This document shows positions 33,039 through 41,299 of a stretch of 47,104 bases of DNA, in pieces (position 1 is the stretch's first letter; each line of letters starts with the position of its first letter). The notes under the pieces were generated by a model. The model did not search any database. It saw nothing but the letters and a program-made list of their open reading frames with translations, and was not told the DNA's origin. The position numbers and the translations under genes were made by a program. This DNA comes from Ferruginivarius sediminum (GTDB taxonomy: Bacteria; Pseudomonadota; Alphaproteobacteria; Kiloniellales; Rhodovibrionaceae): positions 1-47,104 of the forward strand of contig NZ_QPMH01000024.1 of assembly GCF_003344765.1 (NCBI RefSeq), read 5' to 3'.

Positions 33039-34385
33039 TCAGGCCGCGCCGTTTACCTTCCCGATCAGCCAGTTGGCCGTGCGCATCAGGCGCGCGTCGT
33101 CGCCGTGCGCGGCGACCAGTTGCACCCCGATGGGCAGGCCGTTCGACCCCGTAAACAGCGGGATGCTGACCGCCGGCATGCCGGTATAGGTCCAGATCGT
33201 GCAGAACGTCGGGTTCCCCGTTGCATCCAGGCCGTGGGGCGCTTCGCCGGGGGTCGCCGGTGTCACAATCGCATCGAAATCGCTGAATATGCCATCCGCG
33301 ACGTTGTTCAGGATGCGCGCGCCGTCGATTGCGCGGGCGTAATCGACCGCGCGCTCCTGCTGGCCGCGTTCGATCATCTCCACCAGTTTCGCGGAGAGCT
33401 GGTCACGGCCGCGCTCGTACTCGCGGGCGAAGTTGCGGGCAAGATCCGATTCCATGACGACGCGGTGCATCTCGTGCACCGAATTGAAGGACTGGGGCAG
33501 TTCGAGCTCGTTGACATCGTCCCCCAAAACCTCGACCAACTCGGCAAAGGCGGCCTGCGTATCCGCGTCGGCCTGGTCCCAGACCGGAGTCTTGCAGAAC
33601 GCCAGCATCGGTGGGACCGGCGGCGTATCCACCGCCGCCTGGCGCAGGGCCGGTCGCGCCCGCATACGCATCGCACCGTCCTCGGCGTCGTAAGCCATGA
33701 GGGATTCCGCCATCAGCGCGGCGTCCTCCAGCGTACCCGCGAAAACACCGGGATGATCGAGCGACGGCGACTGCATCAGGCAACCTCGGCGAGAGATCGA
33801 GCCGAAGCTGGGCTTGTACCCGAACACGCCGCAGAACGAGGCCGGGCGGATGACCGATCCGTTCGTCTGCGTGCCCAGGGCGAGCGGCACCATGCCCGCC
33901 GCCACGGCGGCGGCCGAGCCGCTTGAGGAGCCGCCGGGCGTGTGCGCCGGATTGTGCGGATTTCGCGTCTTGCCGGGATGATAGACCGCAAGCTCGGTCG
34001 TCACCGTCTTGCCCAGGATGATCGCGCCGGCCTCGCGCAGGCGTTCGACCGCCGCGGCATCCTTGCGCGGCTGCCGGTCCTTGTGCAGCGGCGTCCCGTT
34101 CTGCGTGGGCATGTCGAAGGTGTCGAAGATGTCCTTGATACCAACCGGCACGCCATGGAGCGACCCCAACGGCGCGCCGCGCTTACGGGCACGGTCGGCG
34201 ATCTCCGCCTGCTTGCGGGCGTGGTCGCGGGCGATCACTTCCCAGGCCTGCACACGCTCCTCGTCGGCGTCGATCCGGGCAAGGCACGCTTCGACCACCT
34301 CGGCGGCGGTGATTTCGCCCTCGCGGATGCGCCGCACCATTTCCGTCGCGGTCAAAGCCGGCGTTTCGTTTGCGACGTCGGACAC
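33039..34385 (-). CDS. Amidase-signature family hydrolase
   Basis: The product has 448 residues with the Ser-cisSer-Lys triad of amidase-signature enzymes: K84 (VGIKD), the cis-Ser in PGGSSSGSAAA (about 153-155) and nucleophile S177 (QTNGSVIRPA). Since no gatB or gatC is adjacent, it is likely a catabolic amidase rather than the tRNA amidotransferase subunit. It lies 127 bases downstream of the TRAP genes on the same strand and may hydrolyse an amide related to the imported acid. Confidence 0.9.
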   Translation of the reverse strand: MSDVANETPALTATEMVRRIREGEITAAEVVEACLARIDADEERVQAWEVIARDHARKQAEIADRARKRGAPLGSLHGVPVGIKDIFDTFDMPTQNGTPLHKDRQPRKDAAAVERLREAGAIILGKTVTTELAVYHPGKTRNPHNPAHTPGGSSSGSAAAVAAGMVPLALGTQTNGSVIRPASFCGVFGYKPSFGSISRRGCLMQSPSLDHPGVFAGTLEDAALMAESLMAYDAEDGAMRMRARPALRQAAVDTPPVPPMLAFCKTPVWDQADADTQAAFAELVEVLGDDVNELELPQSFNSVHEMHRVVMESDLARNFAREYERGRDQLSAKLVEMIERGQQERAVDYARAIDGARILNNVADGIFSDFDAIVTPATPGEAPHGLDATGNPTFCTIWTYTGMPAVSIPLFTGSNGLPIGVQLVAAHGDDARLMRTANWLIGKVNGAA

Positions 34386-34480
34386 GATCTCCGTCTCCTT
34401 GTCTTTACTTGATCAGGGACGCGAAAAGCCCGGCAACGCAGCAGCAATGCCACGCGGCCGAGACTACGCGCAGCGCGGCC

Positions 34481-34497
34481 GCCGGTGGCTTACCGGC
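34481..34497. other. Small stem-loop between TRAP operon and amidase
   Basis: GCCGGT (34481-34486) pairs with ACCGGC (34492-34497) around a 5-base loop, 16 bases past the dctM stop. It lacks a T-run. It could be a weak attenuator between the transporter and the amidase gene, or chance in GC-rich DNA. Confidence 0.3.
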
Positions 34498-34512
34498 AGC
34501 CGCGCGTTACCG

Positions 34513-35832
34513 CTATCTGTACATCGTGTTCGGCAGCCAGAGGGCGACCTCCGGGAACACGTAGAGCACAACCATCGCCAGTATGACGATAGCCACGAAC
34601 GGCAGGACGCCGCGGAAGATGCTCATCAATTCCACGTGGGGCGGCGCCACGCCCTTGAGGTAGTACGCGGACATCGCCATTGGCGGTGTCAGGAACGAGG
34701 TCTGCAGGTTCAACGCCACCAGCATGCCAAAGAACAGCGGATCGACGTTGAACGGCTCCAGGAGCGGCAGGAAGATCGGCACGAAGATAATGATGATCTC
34801 CGTCCACTCCAGCGGCCATCCCAGCAGGAAGATGATGAGCTGCGCCAGGATCAGAAACTCGATCCGTCCAAGATTGGCGTCGAGGATCAACTGTTCGATC
34901 AGGTCGTGGCCGCCCAGATAGGAGAAGATCGAGGCGAAGGTCCACGAACCGATGAACATATAACAGACCATCGCCGATGTCCGTGCTGTCAAAAACACGG
35001 ATTCGCGCAATCGATCCCATGACAATGCGCGGTAAATCGCTGCCAGGACAATACCGCCCAGACTGCCGACGGCCGCTGCCTCGGTCGGTGTCGCCAGGCC
35101 GAGCAGGATGGCGCCCAACACGCACAGGATGAGGACCGCCAGCGGGAAGAACGAGGTCATCAGCAAGAGCATGACCTCGCCCATGGGCCTGTCGAGTTCC
35201 TCCTTCGGCGGCGGCGGCGCAAGTCTCGGATTTATCATGGCGCGGCCGATGACGTAGACGATGTACATTCCCGCCAGCATCATGCCTGGGAAGAGAGCCC
35301 CGGCGTACAGCTTAACCACCGACACGCCGGCCGTCGCCGCGTACACGATCAGCATGATCGATGGCGGAATCAGGATGCCAAGGCAGCCGCCCGCGCATAT
35401 GACCCCGGACGCGAAGCGCTGGTCGTAGCCCGCCTTCAGCATGGTCGGGAAGGCCAGCAGGCCCATCAGCGTCACCACTGCGCCGATGATGCCGGTGGCC
35501 GTGGCGAAAACCGCGCAGGTGATGAGCGCGGCCACGGCCATTGATGCCGGTATGTTGCGCGCGGCGACCTGGATCGAGAAGAACAGGCGGTCGATGATGT
35601 TCGCGCGCTCGATCACATAGCCCATGAACAGGAAGAGCGGCACGGCGGTCAGCACATCGTTCGCCATGACGTCGAAGGTGTTCTGCACCAGAAGGTCGAA
35701 CACCCGGTCGCCCATCGCGTAATAGCCGAAGCCCAGACCCATCGCCAGCAGCGTGAACGCGATAGGATAGCCGAGGAGGATCGTAAAGATGAAGATCCCC
35801 ATCATCAGGATTCCGACCTGGGGATCGGTCAT
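34513..35832 (-). CDS. dctM: TRAP transporter large permease (DctM)
   Basis: This 12-span membrane subunit has 439 residues and performs Na+-driven uptake of the acid delivered by the binding protein. Typical segments are FLFMGYVIERANI, CAGGCLGILIPPSIMLIVYA (about 145-165) and LGLATPTEAAAVG (about 255). Its start overlaps the dctQ end by 4 bases. Confidence 0.95.
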   Translation of the reverse strand: MTDPQVGILMMGIFIFTILLGYPIAFTLLAMGLGFGYYAMGDRVFDLLVQNTFDVMANDVLTAVPLFLFMGYVIERANIIDRLFFSIQVAARNIPASMAVAALITCAVFATATGIIGAVVTLMGLLAFPTMLKAGYDQRFASGVICAGGCLGILIPPSIMLIVYAATAGVSVVKLYAGALFPGMMLAGMYIVYVIGRAMINPRLAPPPPKEELDRPMGEVMLLLMTSFFPLAVLILCVLGAILLGLATPTEAAAVGSLGGIVLAAIYRALSWDRLRESVFLTARTSAMVCYMFIGSWTFASIFSYLGGHDLIEQLILDANLGRIEFLILAQLIIFLLGWPLEWTEIIIIFVPIFLPLLEPFNVDPLFFGMLVALNLQTSFLTPPMAMSAYYLKGVAPPHVELMSIFRGVLPFVAIVILAMVVLYVFPEVALWLPNTMYR

Positions 35833-36449
35833 CGCTTGGCTCCCTCTTGTCCCTGAGTGATGTCCGGCGTCGTTTCACCGTGCTTCCGACGCTCTTCTTC
35901 CTGATGCAATATGGCCGTTTCCAATTCCTCCACGTCCTGCATACGCTCCGGCCAGTAGCCGTCCCGCAGACACCTGACACAACGCGATGCCTCGGCAATG
36001 CCCTGCAGGAACAGGATGAGCCCGGCGATCGGGACCAGTGTCTTCAGCGGGTAAATCGGTACACCCATCGGGCTGAAGATCGATTTCTCCCAGTAACCCC
36101 AGGATTCCTGGGCGTACAGGTAGCCCTGGTACATCATCGCCCCCACAGCCGGAAGCAGGAAGAGGATGTGCAGGATCAGGTCGATCGCTGCCTGTACGCG
36201 CTGCGGCATCAGGCGGTACACCACGTCGCCGCGGACGTGCCCGTCGCGCGACAAGGTGTACGGCCCTGCCATCAGGAACAGCGCCCCGTACATGATATAA
36301 CTCATGTCGTACGCCCACCCGGTGGGCGCGTTCAGCAGATAGCGGACGAAGACCTCGTAGGAACCGCCCAGCGTCAGAATCAGGATGCACCAAGCAAAGG
36401 CCTTGCCCGTGAACATGCTGAGCCGATCGATGAAGTAGAACAAGGACAT
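35829..36449 (-). CDS. dctQ: TRAP transporter small permease (DctQ)
   Basis: The product has 206 residues and four membrane spans, with the DctQ hallmark DMSYIMYGALFLMAGPYTLSR-like second span followed by HVRGDV (about 70). A 50-residue charged cytoplasmic tail (Glu/Arg-rich, about 155-206) is longer than usual. It lies 104 bases downstream of the binding-protein gene, beyond a strong hairpin. Confidence 0.94.
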   Translation of the reverse strand: MSLFYFIDRLSMFTGKAFAWCILILTLGGSYEVFVRYLLNAPTGWAYDMSYIMYGALFLMAGPYTLSRDGHVRGDVVYRLMPQRVQAAIDLILHILFLLPAVGAMMYQGYLYAQESWGYWEKSIFSPMGVPIYPLKTLVPIAGLILFLQGIAEASRCVRCLRDGYWPERMQDVEELETAILHQEEERRKHGETTPDITQGQEGAKR

Positions 36450-36492
36450 GCGATCCGTACCTTGACCAGGTTTACGGACTATTCACACAGGT

Positions 36493-36519
36493 GGGGCGGC
36501 GCCGGCAGTGCGCCGCCCC
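36493..36519. other. Intercistronic stem-loop between dctP and dctQ
   Basis: GGGGCGGCGC (36493-36502) pairs perfectly with GCGCCGCCCC (36510-36519) around a 7-base loop. It lies 34 bases after the dctP stop. Without a T-run it is more likely to protect the dctP message and lower transcription into dctQM than to stop it. This matches the need for excess binding protein. Confidence 0.65.
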
Positions 36520-36553
36520 GTCCCGTGCGACAAACGACGGGATGTCCCGGAAT

Positions 36554-37714
36554 CTAGGACGGAAGCTTCCCGAAGTAGTGCTCCCAGGCCAGGACGTAGT
36601 CCGGCTGGTCGCTGTGCAGGTAGTAACCGACACGCTCGGCATACGCCCTCTGCGAGTCGGTGACCTTCTTGAAGAAGGCGTCCTTGTTGAGCTCCTCCAG
36701 GACAGAATCCCAGGCCTGAAGCTGCGCTTCGAGAATCGACGTATCGGTGCGGTGCACCTTCACGCCGCCCTCGTCCTGCAGCCACTGCAGATCCTTGGAG
36801 TAGCGGTCCAGACCCTTCCAGTAGTTGTCCGACGACGCGGCCTTCGCGGCGTGGTTCAGGATCGCCTTGTGCTCGTCCGGCAGGCTGTCGAAGAGGTCCT
36901 TGTTGAAGATGACCTCGAAGAACTCCATGGCCTGGTGATAGCTGCCGAGATAGTAGTGCTCGGCAACGTCGTGGGCACCGAACGCGCGGTCGGAGGTCGG
37001 GTTGTTGTACTCGAACGCCTCGATGACGCCGCGCTCCAGGGCCGGCACGATCTCGCCGCCCGGAAGCTGGGTCACCCGCACGCCCATGGCCTGCATCACG
37101 TCCGTGGCGAGGCCGACGGTGCGGTACTTGAGCCCGTCCATGTCGGAGGCGGTGTTGACCTCCTTGTTGAACCAGCCCAGCGGCTGCGCCGGCATCGGCA
37201 TGCAGAAAAAGCCGACGACGTTCAGGCCGAGAATGTCCTGGACAAGCTCGTTATAGAGTTCCTGGCCGCCGCCGTACCAGATCCACCCCAGCCCCATGTG
37301 CGCGTCCCAGCCGTACACCGGGGCGGTGCCGAACAGCGAGGCTGCCTTGTTCTTGCCGTACCAGTACGCGGCGACGAGGTGGCCCGCGTCGAGCACGCCC
37401 TTGTCGACGGCGTCCTGCACGCGGAACGCCTTCACCACGGACCCGGAGGTCAGGTAGTCGATCTTGAGACGGCCGCCGCCCATCTCGTTGACCATCTTGG
37501 CGTAATCCTCGGCGTACTCGTTGAAGATGTCGCCGGAGCCCCACGCCCCCTGCATCTTGATGGTCGTCGTCTGCGCCCGCGAAATCTGCGGCGCGGCGAC
37601 CGCCGCGGTGGCGCCCGCCGTGGCCGCCGCCGCCCCGGTGAGGAACTTACGGCGCGAGGCGCCGCCCGTCTCCACGGTTTCGGCCGCGGTATCCTTGGCC
37701 TTGTCGTTGCTCAT
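36554..37714 (-). CDS. dctP: TRAP substrate-binding protein, TakP-like (DctP)
   Basis: The product has 386 residues. A twin-arginine signal (SRRKFLTGAAAA, about 20-31) is cleaved near SRAQTT. The core GWFNKEVNTASDMDGLKYRT...GGEIVPALERGVIEA matches the TakP branch, whose studied members bind 2-oxo acids; the Arg in GLKYRT is the expected carboxylate ligand. ATG 37714 follows GGGAGG. It is the first gene of dctP-dctQ-dctM-(amidase). Confidence 0.92.
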   Translation of the reverse strand: MSNDKAKDTAAETVETGGASRRKFLTGAAAATAGATAAVAAPQISRAQTTTIKMQGAWGSGDIFNEYAEDYAKMVNEMGGGRLKIDYLTSGSVVKAFRVQDAVDKGVLDAGHLVAAYWYGKNKAASLFGTAPVYGWDAHMGLGWIWYGGGQELYNELVQDILGLNVVGFFCMPMPAQPLGWFNKEVNTASDMDGLKYRTVGLATDVMQAMGVRVTQLPGGEIVPALERGVIEAFEYNNPTSDRAFGAHDVAEHYYLGSYHQAMEFFEVIFNKDLFDSLPDEHKAILNHAAKAASSDNYWKGLDRYSKDLQWLQDEGGVKVHRTDTSILEAQLQAWDSVLEELNKDAFFKKVTDSQRAYAERVGYYLHSDQPDYVLAWEHYFGKLPS

Positions 37715-38106
37715 GATATTGACCTCCCTATCAGGACTTCTGGTCCCAGACGAAAGGGCCCCGTCTCGCGCGGGCCCCGGCCCCATCGTCGTTGCCGGAT
37801 TGTGAAAATCTCAACGTGGGCCTTCGTTCGTTGTAGCTCGGTGAAACGTCCAGCCGAGGTGGTTGCGACTGTTCATTTCACGGTCGGAAGCGTGAGCGAG
37901 ATTACCGGTAGGACCACCTCCGCACAAGTCCCCGCGGCGAGCGCGTATCGCCCCGGAACTCGCGCCAGCGACGTATTCCGGTAGCTCTGGAATACCGGTG
38001 AACAGACCTACCCATCCCCAAAGTGTTGTTTTTGTCCGTTATTTTTCCCGTTCGATGGTAGCGAGCACGAAGGCGGCACTCAAGCGCCGACTTGCGCGCC
38101 GAGGTT
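37715..38106. promoter_or_regulatory. Intergenic region upstream of dctP, with inverted repeat
   Basis: These 392 bases hold no coding frame I trust. GTATTCC (37973-37979) and GGAATAC (37989-37995) form an inverted repeat with overlapping CCGGTA/TACCGG, a plausible operator. A pyrimidine- and T-rich stretch (about 38015-38060) may carry the TRAP promoter on the minus strand. No RNA gene or terminator is evident. Confidence 0.4.
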
Positions 38107-39069
38107 TCAGGCGACCCGGTCGCCCGGCCCGCGCCCGGCGAAAAACGCGTCCATGTTGTCGATCGCGCGGTTGCCCATGGCGATTCGCGTCTCCTTCGTG
38201 GCGCTGCCGATATGAGGCAGCAGGAACACGTTCTCCAATTCCCGGTAGCGCGGGTCCCCGCCCGGCTCGCCATTGAACACGTCGAGGCCGGCCGCCGCCA
38301 GCTTGCCGGACTTCAGCGCCGCGATCAGCGCGTCATCGTCAACCAGGGCGCCGCGCGCGGTATTCACGACGATGGCGCCGTCCGGGAGCCTGGCGAGGCG
38401 CTCGGCATTCAGAAGACCCGTCGTCTCGGGCGTCGCGGGGGCGTGCAGCGACAGGAATTCGCTGTAGCCCAGCATCTCGTCCAGATCGGCGTGGTAGATC
38501 GCACCCTGCTCGGCCTCCGCTGATACCCGGCTGCGGTTGTGATAGCGCACGGTCATGTCGAATCCACGGAACCGCCTGGCCGCGACCTGCCCCACGCGAC
38601 CCATGCCGACGATGCCGACGGTCTTTCCGGTCACCTGCGTTCCCACCATGAAGGCCGGGCTCCAGTCCTTCCAGCCGCCGCTGCGTACCAGACGCTCCCC
38701 CTCGCTGGCCCGCCGGGCGGCGCCCAGGGTCAGCAGCAAGGCGATCTCGGCCGTGGCGTCGGAGAGAACGTCCGGTGTGTTGGTCACCACGATCCCCCTC
38801 TTCGCCGCCGCTTCCAGATCCACGTGATCCACGCCGACGGAAAAGTTGGCGATGATCCGCACGCTCTCCGGCAGTTCGGCGATCACATCGGCGGTGAACT
38901 TCTCGGTGTGGCACGGCACGATCGCGGCCATACCTTCGGCCTTGCGCAGCAGCTCGTCCCTGTCGAAAACGTGATCGTCCATATTGAACACAGGCTCGTA
39001 GTCGCGGCTGAGTCGTTCGTGCACGGCATCCGGCAGGCGGCGGGTCACCAGGACCTTGGGCTTGCTCAT
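38107..39069 (-). CDS. D-2-hydroxyacid dehydrogenase (glyoxylate/hydroxypyruvate reductase type)
   Basis: The product has 320 residues. The NAD(P)-binding motif GIVGMGRVGQ is at about 151-160, substrate loop FSVGVDHVD at about 75-83, catalytic Arg in NTARGALV (about 235) and His in LPHIGSAT (about 285). The sequence type fits reductases of glyoxylate and hydroxypyruvate. ATG 39069 is chosen from length and alignment to MSKPKVLVTRRLP. It diverges from a GlcG-family gene over 164 bases. Confidence 0.9.
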   Translation of the reverse strand: MSKPKVLVTRRLPDAVHERLSRDYEPVFNMDDHVFDRDELLRKAEGMAAIVPCHTEKFTADVIAELPESVRIIANFSVGVDHVDLEAAAKRGIVVTNTPDVLSDATAEIALLLTLGAARRASEGERLVRSGGWKDWSPAFMVGTQVTGKTVGIVGMGRVGQVAARRFRGFDMTVRYHNRSRVSAEAEQGAIYHADLDEMLGYSEFLSLHAPATPETTGLLNAERLARLPDGAIVVNTARGALVDDDALIAALKSGKLAAAGLDVFNGEPGGDPRYRELENVFLLPHIGSATKETRIAMGNRAIDNMDAFFAGRGPGDRVA

Positions 39070-39233
39070 GACGGTGTTTCCCTGTCGATGGTCGCTATGC
39101 GGAAGGCGAATCCTTCGTTCCACGTGCTGTGTAACATACGCCGGCGCGCGCGATCAGGCCCCCGGCAGTGGCCAGGCCGTCTGGCTTCGGGGTAGGTTCG
39201 CCGGCCGCGCAGGACGATGAAGGGGGATATTCG

Positions 39234-39656
39234 ATGCTGTCGATACCACGGCTTTCGCTGGCGGACGCACGCCGGCTCATCGAAGGCGCCGCTGGAAAGG
39301 CGCGCGATATCGGCGTACCGATGTGCATCGCCGTCACCGACGAGAGCGGCAACCTGATCGCCTTCGAGCGTATGGACGGCGCCAAGATCCTCAGCGTCAC
39401 GCTGGCGCAGAACAAGGCGATGACGGCCGCGATCGCGCGCAAGCCGACCGCCGACTACAACGCCAACTGCATTCCCGGCAACCTGACCTTCGGCATCCAC
39501 ACCGCGCTGGAAGGGCGCTTCTCGGTCATGGGCGGCGGCCTGCCCGTGTTCGAGGGCGAGCAGGTCGTCGGCGCCATCGGCCTTTCCTCGGGCACGCCGG
39601 AGCAGGACATCGCCTGCGCCGAGGCCGGCCTCGCGCACTACCGCAACGGCGGTTGA
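39234..39656 (+). CDS. GlcG/HbpS family protein
   Basis: The product has 140 residues. The family core reads ALEGRFSVMGGGLPV and GAIGLSSGTPEQDIACAEAGL, with VTDESGNLIAFERMDGA in the first half. GlcG is found in glycolate gene clusters and HbpS binds haem; an enzymatic role is not established. AGGGGGA precedes ATG 39234. Placement next to a glyoxylate-type reductase fits a 2-carbon acid theme. Confidence 0.9.
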   Translation: MLSIPRLSLADARRLIEGAAGKARDIGVPMCIAVTDESGNLIAFERMDGAKILSVTLAQNKAMTAAIARKPTADYNANCIPGNLTFGIHTALEGRFSVMGGGLPVFEGEQVVGAIGLSSGTPEQDIACAEAGLAHYRNGG

Positions 39657-39866
39657 CCGATTCGCACATCACGAGAGTCTTGATTTGGATTTGCGACTTG
39701 AAATACGCATCCGTGCCAGATAGTCCGCCTGTCGCTGCATCCAATCGGCCGTTCGCACAGTAAATACCTGCGTGAGTGCACTTTCCGCCGGATTCACCGA
39801 CACGTTCCGGCGGCGGCCGCGATCACGTTCGACACGATTGACGGGGAAGGGAAGGAAAACCGATCC

Positions 39867-40523
39867 ATGGCTCCCTTGGACGCATATGCCGAGTCGACGG
39901 CCCCCGATTCGTCGCTTGCACCCGATTCGCCGCTGGACACCTCCGACCGCCCCGGCCGCCGCGAGGCGGAGCACGCCATACGCACGCTGATCGCCTATAT
40001 CGGCGAGGATCCGGCGCGCGAGGGCCTGATGGACACGCCGGCGCGGGTGGTTCGGTCCTACGACGAATACTTCGGCGGCTACAATGAGGATCCGGCGGCC
40101 ATCCTCGAACGGACCTTCGAGGAGATCGATGGCTACGACGAGATGGTCGTGCTGCGGGATATCGAGTTCGTCAGCCATTGCGAGCACCACATGGTGCCGA
40201 TCATCGGCCGGGCGCATGTCGGGTACCTGCCACGCCGGCGGGTCGTGGGCATCAGCAAGCTGGCCCGAGTCGTCGAGATCTTCGCCCGGCGCCTGCAGAT
40301 CCAGGAACGCCTGACCGCCCAGATCGCCAACACCCTTTCCGACGTGCTGGAGCCCTTTGGCGTCGGCGTGGTGCTCGAAAGCGAGCATCAATGCATGACC
40401 ACCCGCGGCATCCAGAAGCCGGGCACCAGCATGGTGACCAGCCGGATGATCGGGTCGTTCCGCGAAGACCGCGCCACGCGGCAGGAGTTCGAGGCCATGA
40501 TCGGCCTGCACCGCCGGCGCTGA
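39867..40523 (+). CDS. folE: GTP cyclohydrolase I
   Basis: This enzyme converts GTP to dihydroneopterin triphosphate, the first step of folate and pterin synthesis. The product has 218 residues. Zinc ligands are in SHCEHHMVP (about 107-115) and the Cys of HQCMTTRG (about 178). The GTP-binding part GISKLARVVEIFARRLQIQE is intact. The first 30 residues are a variable Ser/Pro/Asp-rich tail. AAGGAAAACC precedes the ATG. The 210 bases upstream show no obvious regulatory RNA. Confidence 0.96.
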   Translation: MAPLDAYAESTAPDSSLAPDSPLDTSDRPGRREAEHAIRTLIAYIGEDPAREGLMDTPARVVRSYDEYFGGYNEDPAAILERTFEEIDGYDEMVVLRDIEFVSHCEHHMVPIIGRAHVGYLPRRRVVGISKLARVVEIFARRLQIQERLTAQIANTLSDVLEPFGVGVVLESEHQCMTTRGIQKPGTSMVTSRMIGSFREDRATRQEFEAMIGLHRRR

Positions 40524-40526
40524 CCC

Positions 40527-41180
40527 TCAATCCCCCGCGTCCTCGGCCAGCTCGTCCAGTAGCGTCATGACCTCGTCGTCCGAGGTTTGCCGGAAATCGC
40601 GATAATAGAGACCAATGGCGCCCATGCCGTAAGGCTGGTCCAGGGCGATGACTTCGTCGGCCTCGGCACGCAGCCGATCCATTGCCTCGGGCGGTGCCAC
40701 CGGAACGGCCAGGATCAGCCGCTCCGGCCCGGCGCGCCGCACCGCGCGCAAGGCCGCGCAGGTCGTGGCACCGGTGGCGACGCCATCATCGACGACGATA
40801 GCCGTGCGTCCCGCGATGCCGGTACGGCGACGGCCGGCCAGATAGCGCTTTTCCCGCGCCTCGATTTCCGCCAACTCGCGCTCCTTCACCTCGTCGATCT
40901 CCCGCTGCGAAATGTCAAGCAGACGCACGACGTCGTCGTTCAGCACGATGTCGGCGGCCTCCCCGCTTCTGGCGACGGCGCCCATCGCAAGCTCGGGCTG
41001 GCCGGGTGTGCCCAGCTTGCGCACCATCACCAGGTCCAGCGGCGCGCCGGTCGCGCGCGCGATCTCCGCCGCGACGGGCACGCCGCCCCTGGGGAGCGCC
41101 AGGACGACAGCATGCTCGAAAGACCTGGACTTTACGACATCCGCAAGCCTGCGGCCGGCATCGCGGCGATCCTGGAACAT
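40527..41180 (-). CDS. Type I phosphoribosyltransferase-domain protein
   Basis: The product has 217 residues with the PRPP-binding loop TAIVVDDGVATGATT (about 145-159) and the N-terminal ALPRGGVPVAAEIA. A helical insertion rich in Glu and Arg (about 92-117) occurs in this subgroup, which is often annotated only as a phosphoribosyltransferase. The base substrate is unknown. The gene ends 3 bases from the convergent folE and diverges from an APH-like gene. A PRPP-synthetase-like gene lies beyond. Confidence 0.88.
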   Translation of the reverse strand: MFQDRRDAGRRLADVVKSRSFEHAVVLALPRGGVPVAAEIARATGAPLDLVMVRKLGTPGQPELAMGAVARSGEAADIVLNDDVVRLLDISQREIDEVKERELAEIEAREKRYLAGRRRTGIAGRTAIVVDDGVATGATTCAALRAVRRAGPERLILAVPVAPPEAMDRLRAEADEVIALDQPYGMGAIGLYYRDFRQTSDDEVMTLLDELAEDAGD

Positions 41181-41299
41181 TGGCCCCTTACCTTTCCGCG
41201 GCGCGTTTTGCTTCAGGCCGTTGTTTCGGCCCGCCTATCGTGTCACAGACTCTGAACGCCAACGCCGCCCTGCGCCTTGATCCGGGTCAGACCGCCGCG

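Noticed and set aside
33039..34385. GatA subunit of glutamyl-tRNA amidotransferase
   Set aside because: No gatB or gatC is adjacent, and the context is a TRAP transporter operon.
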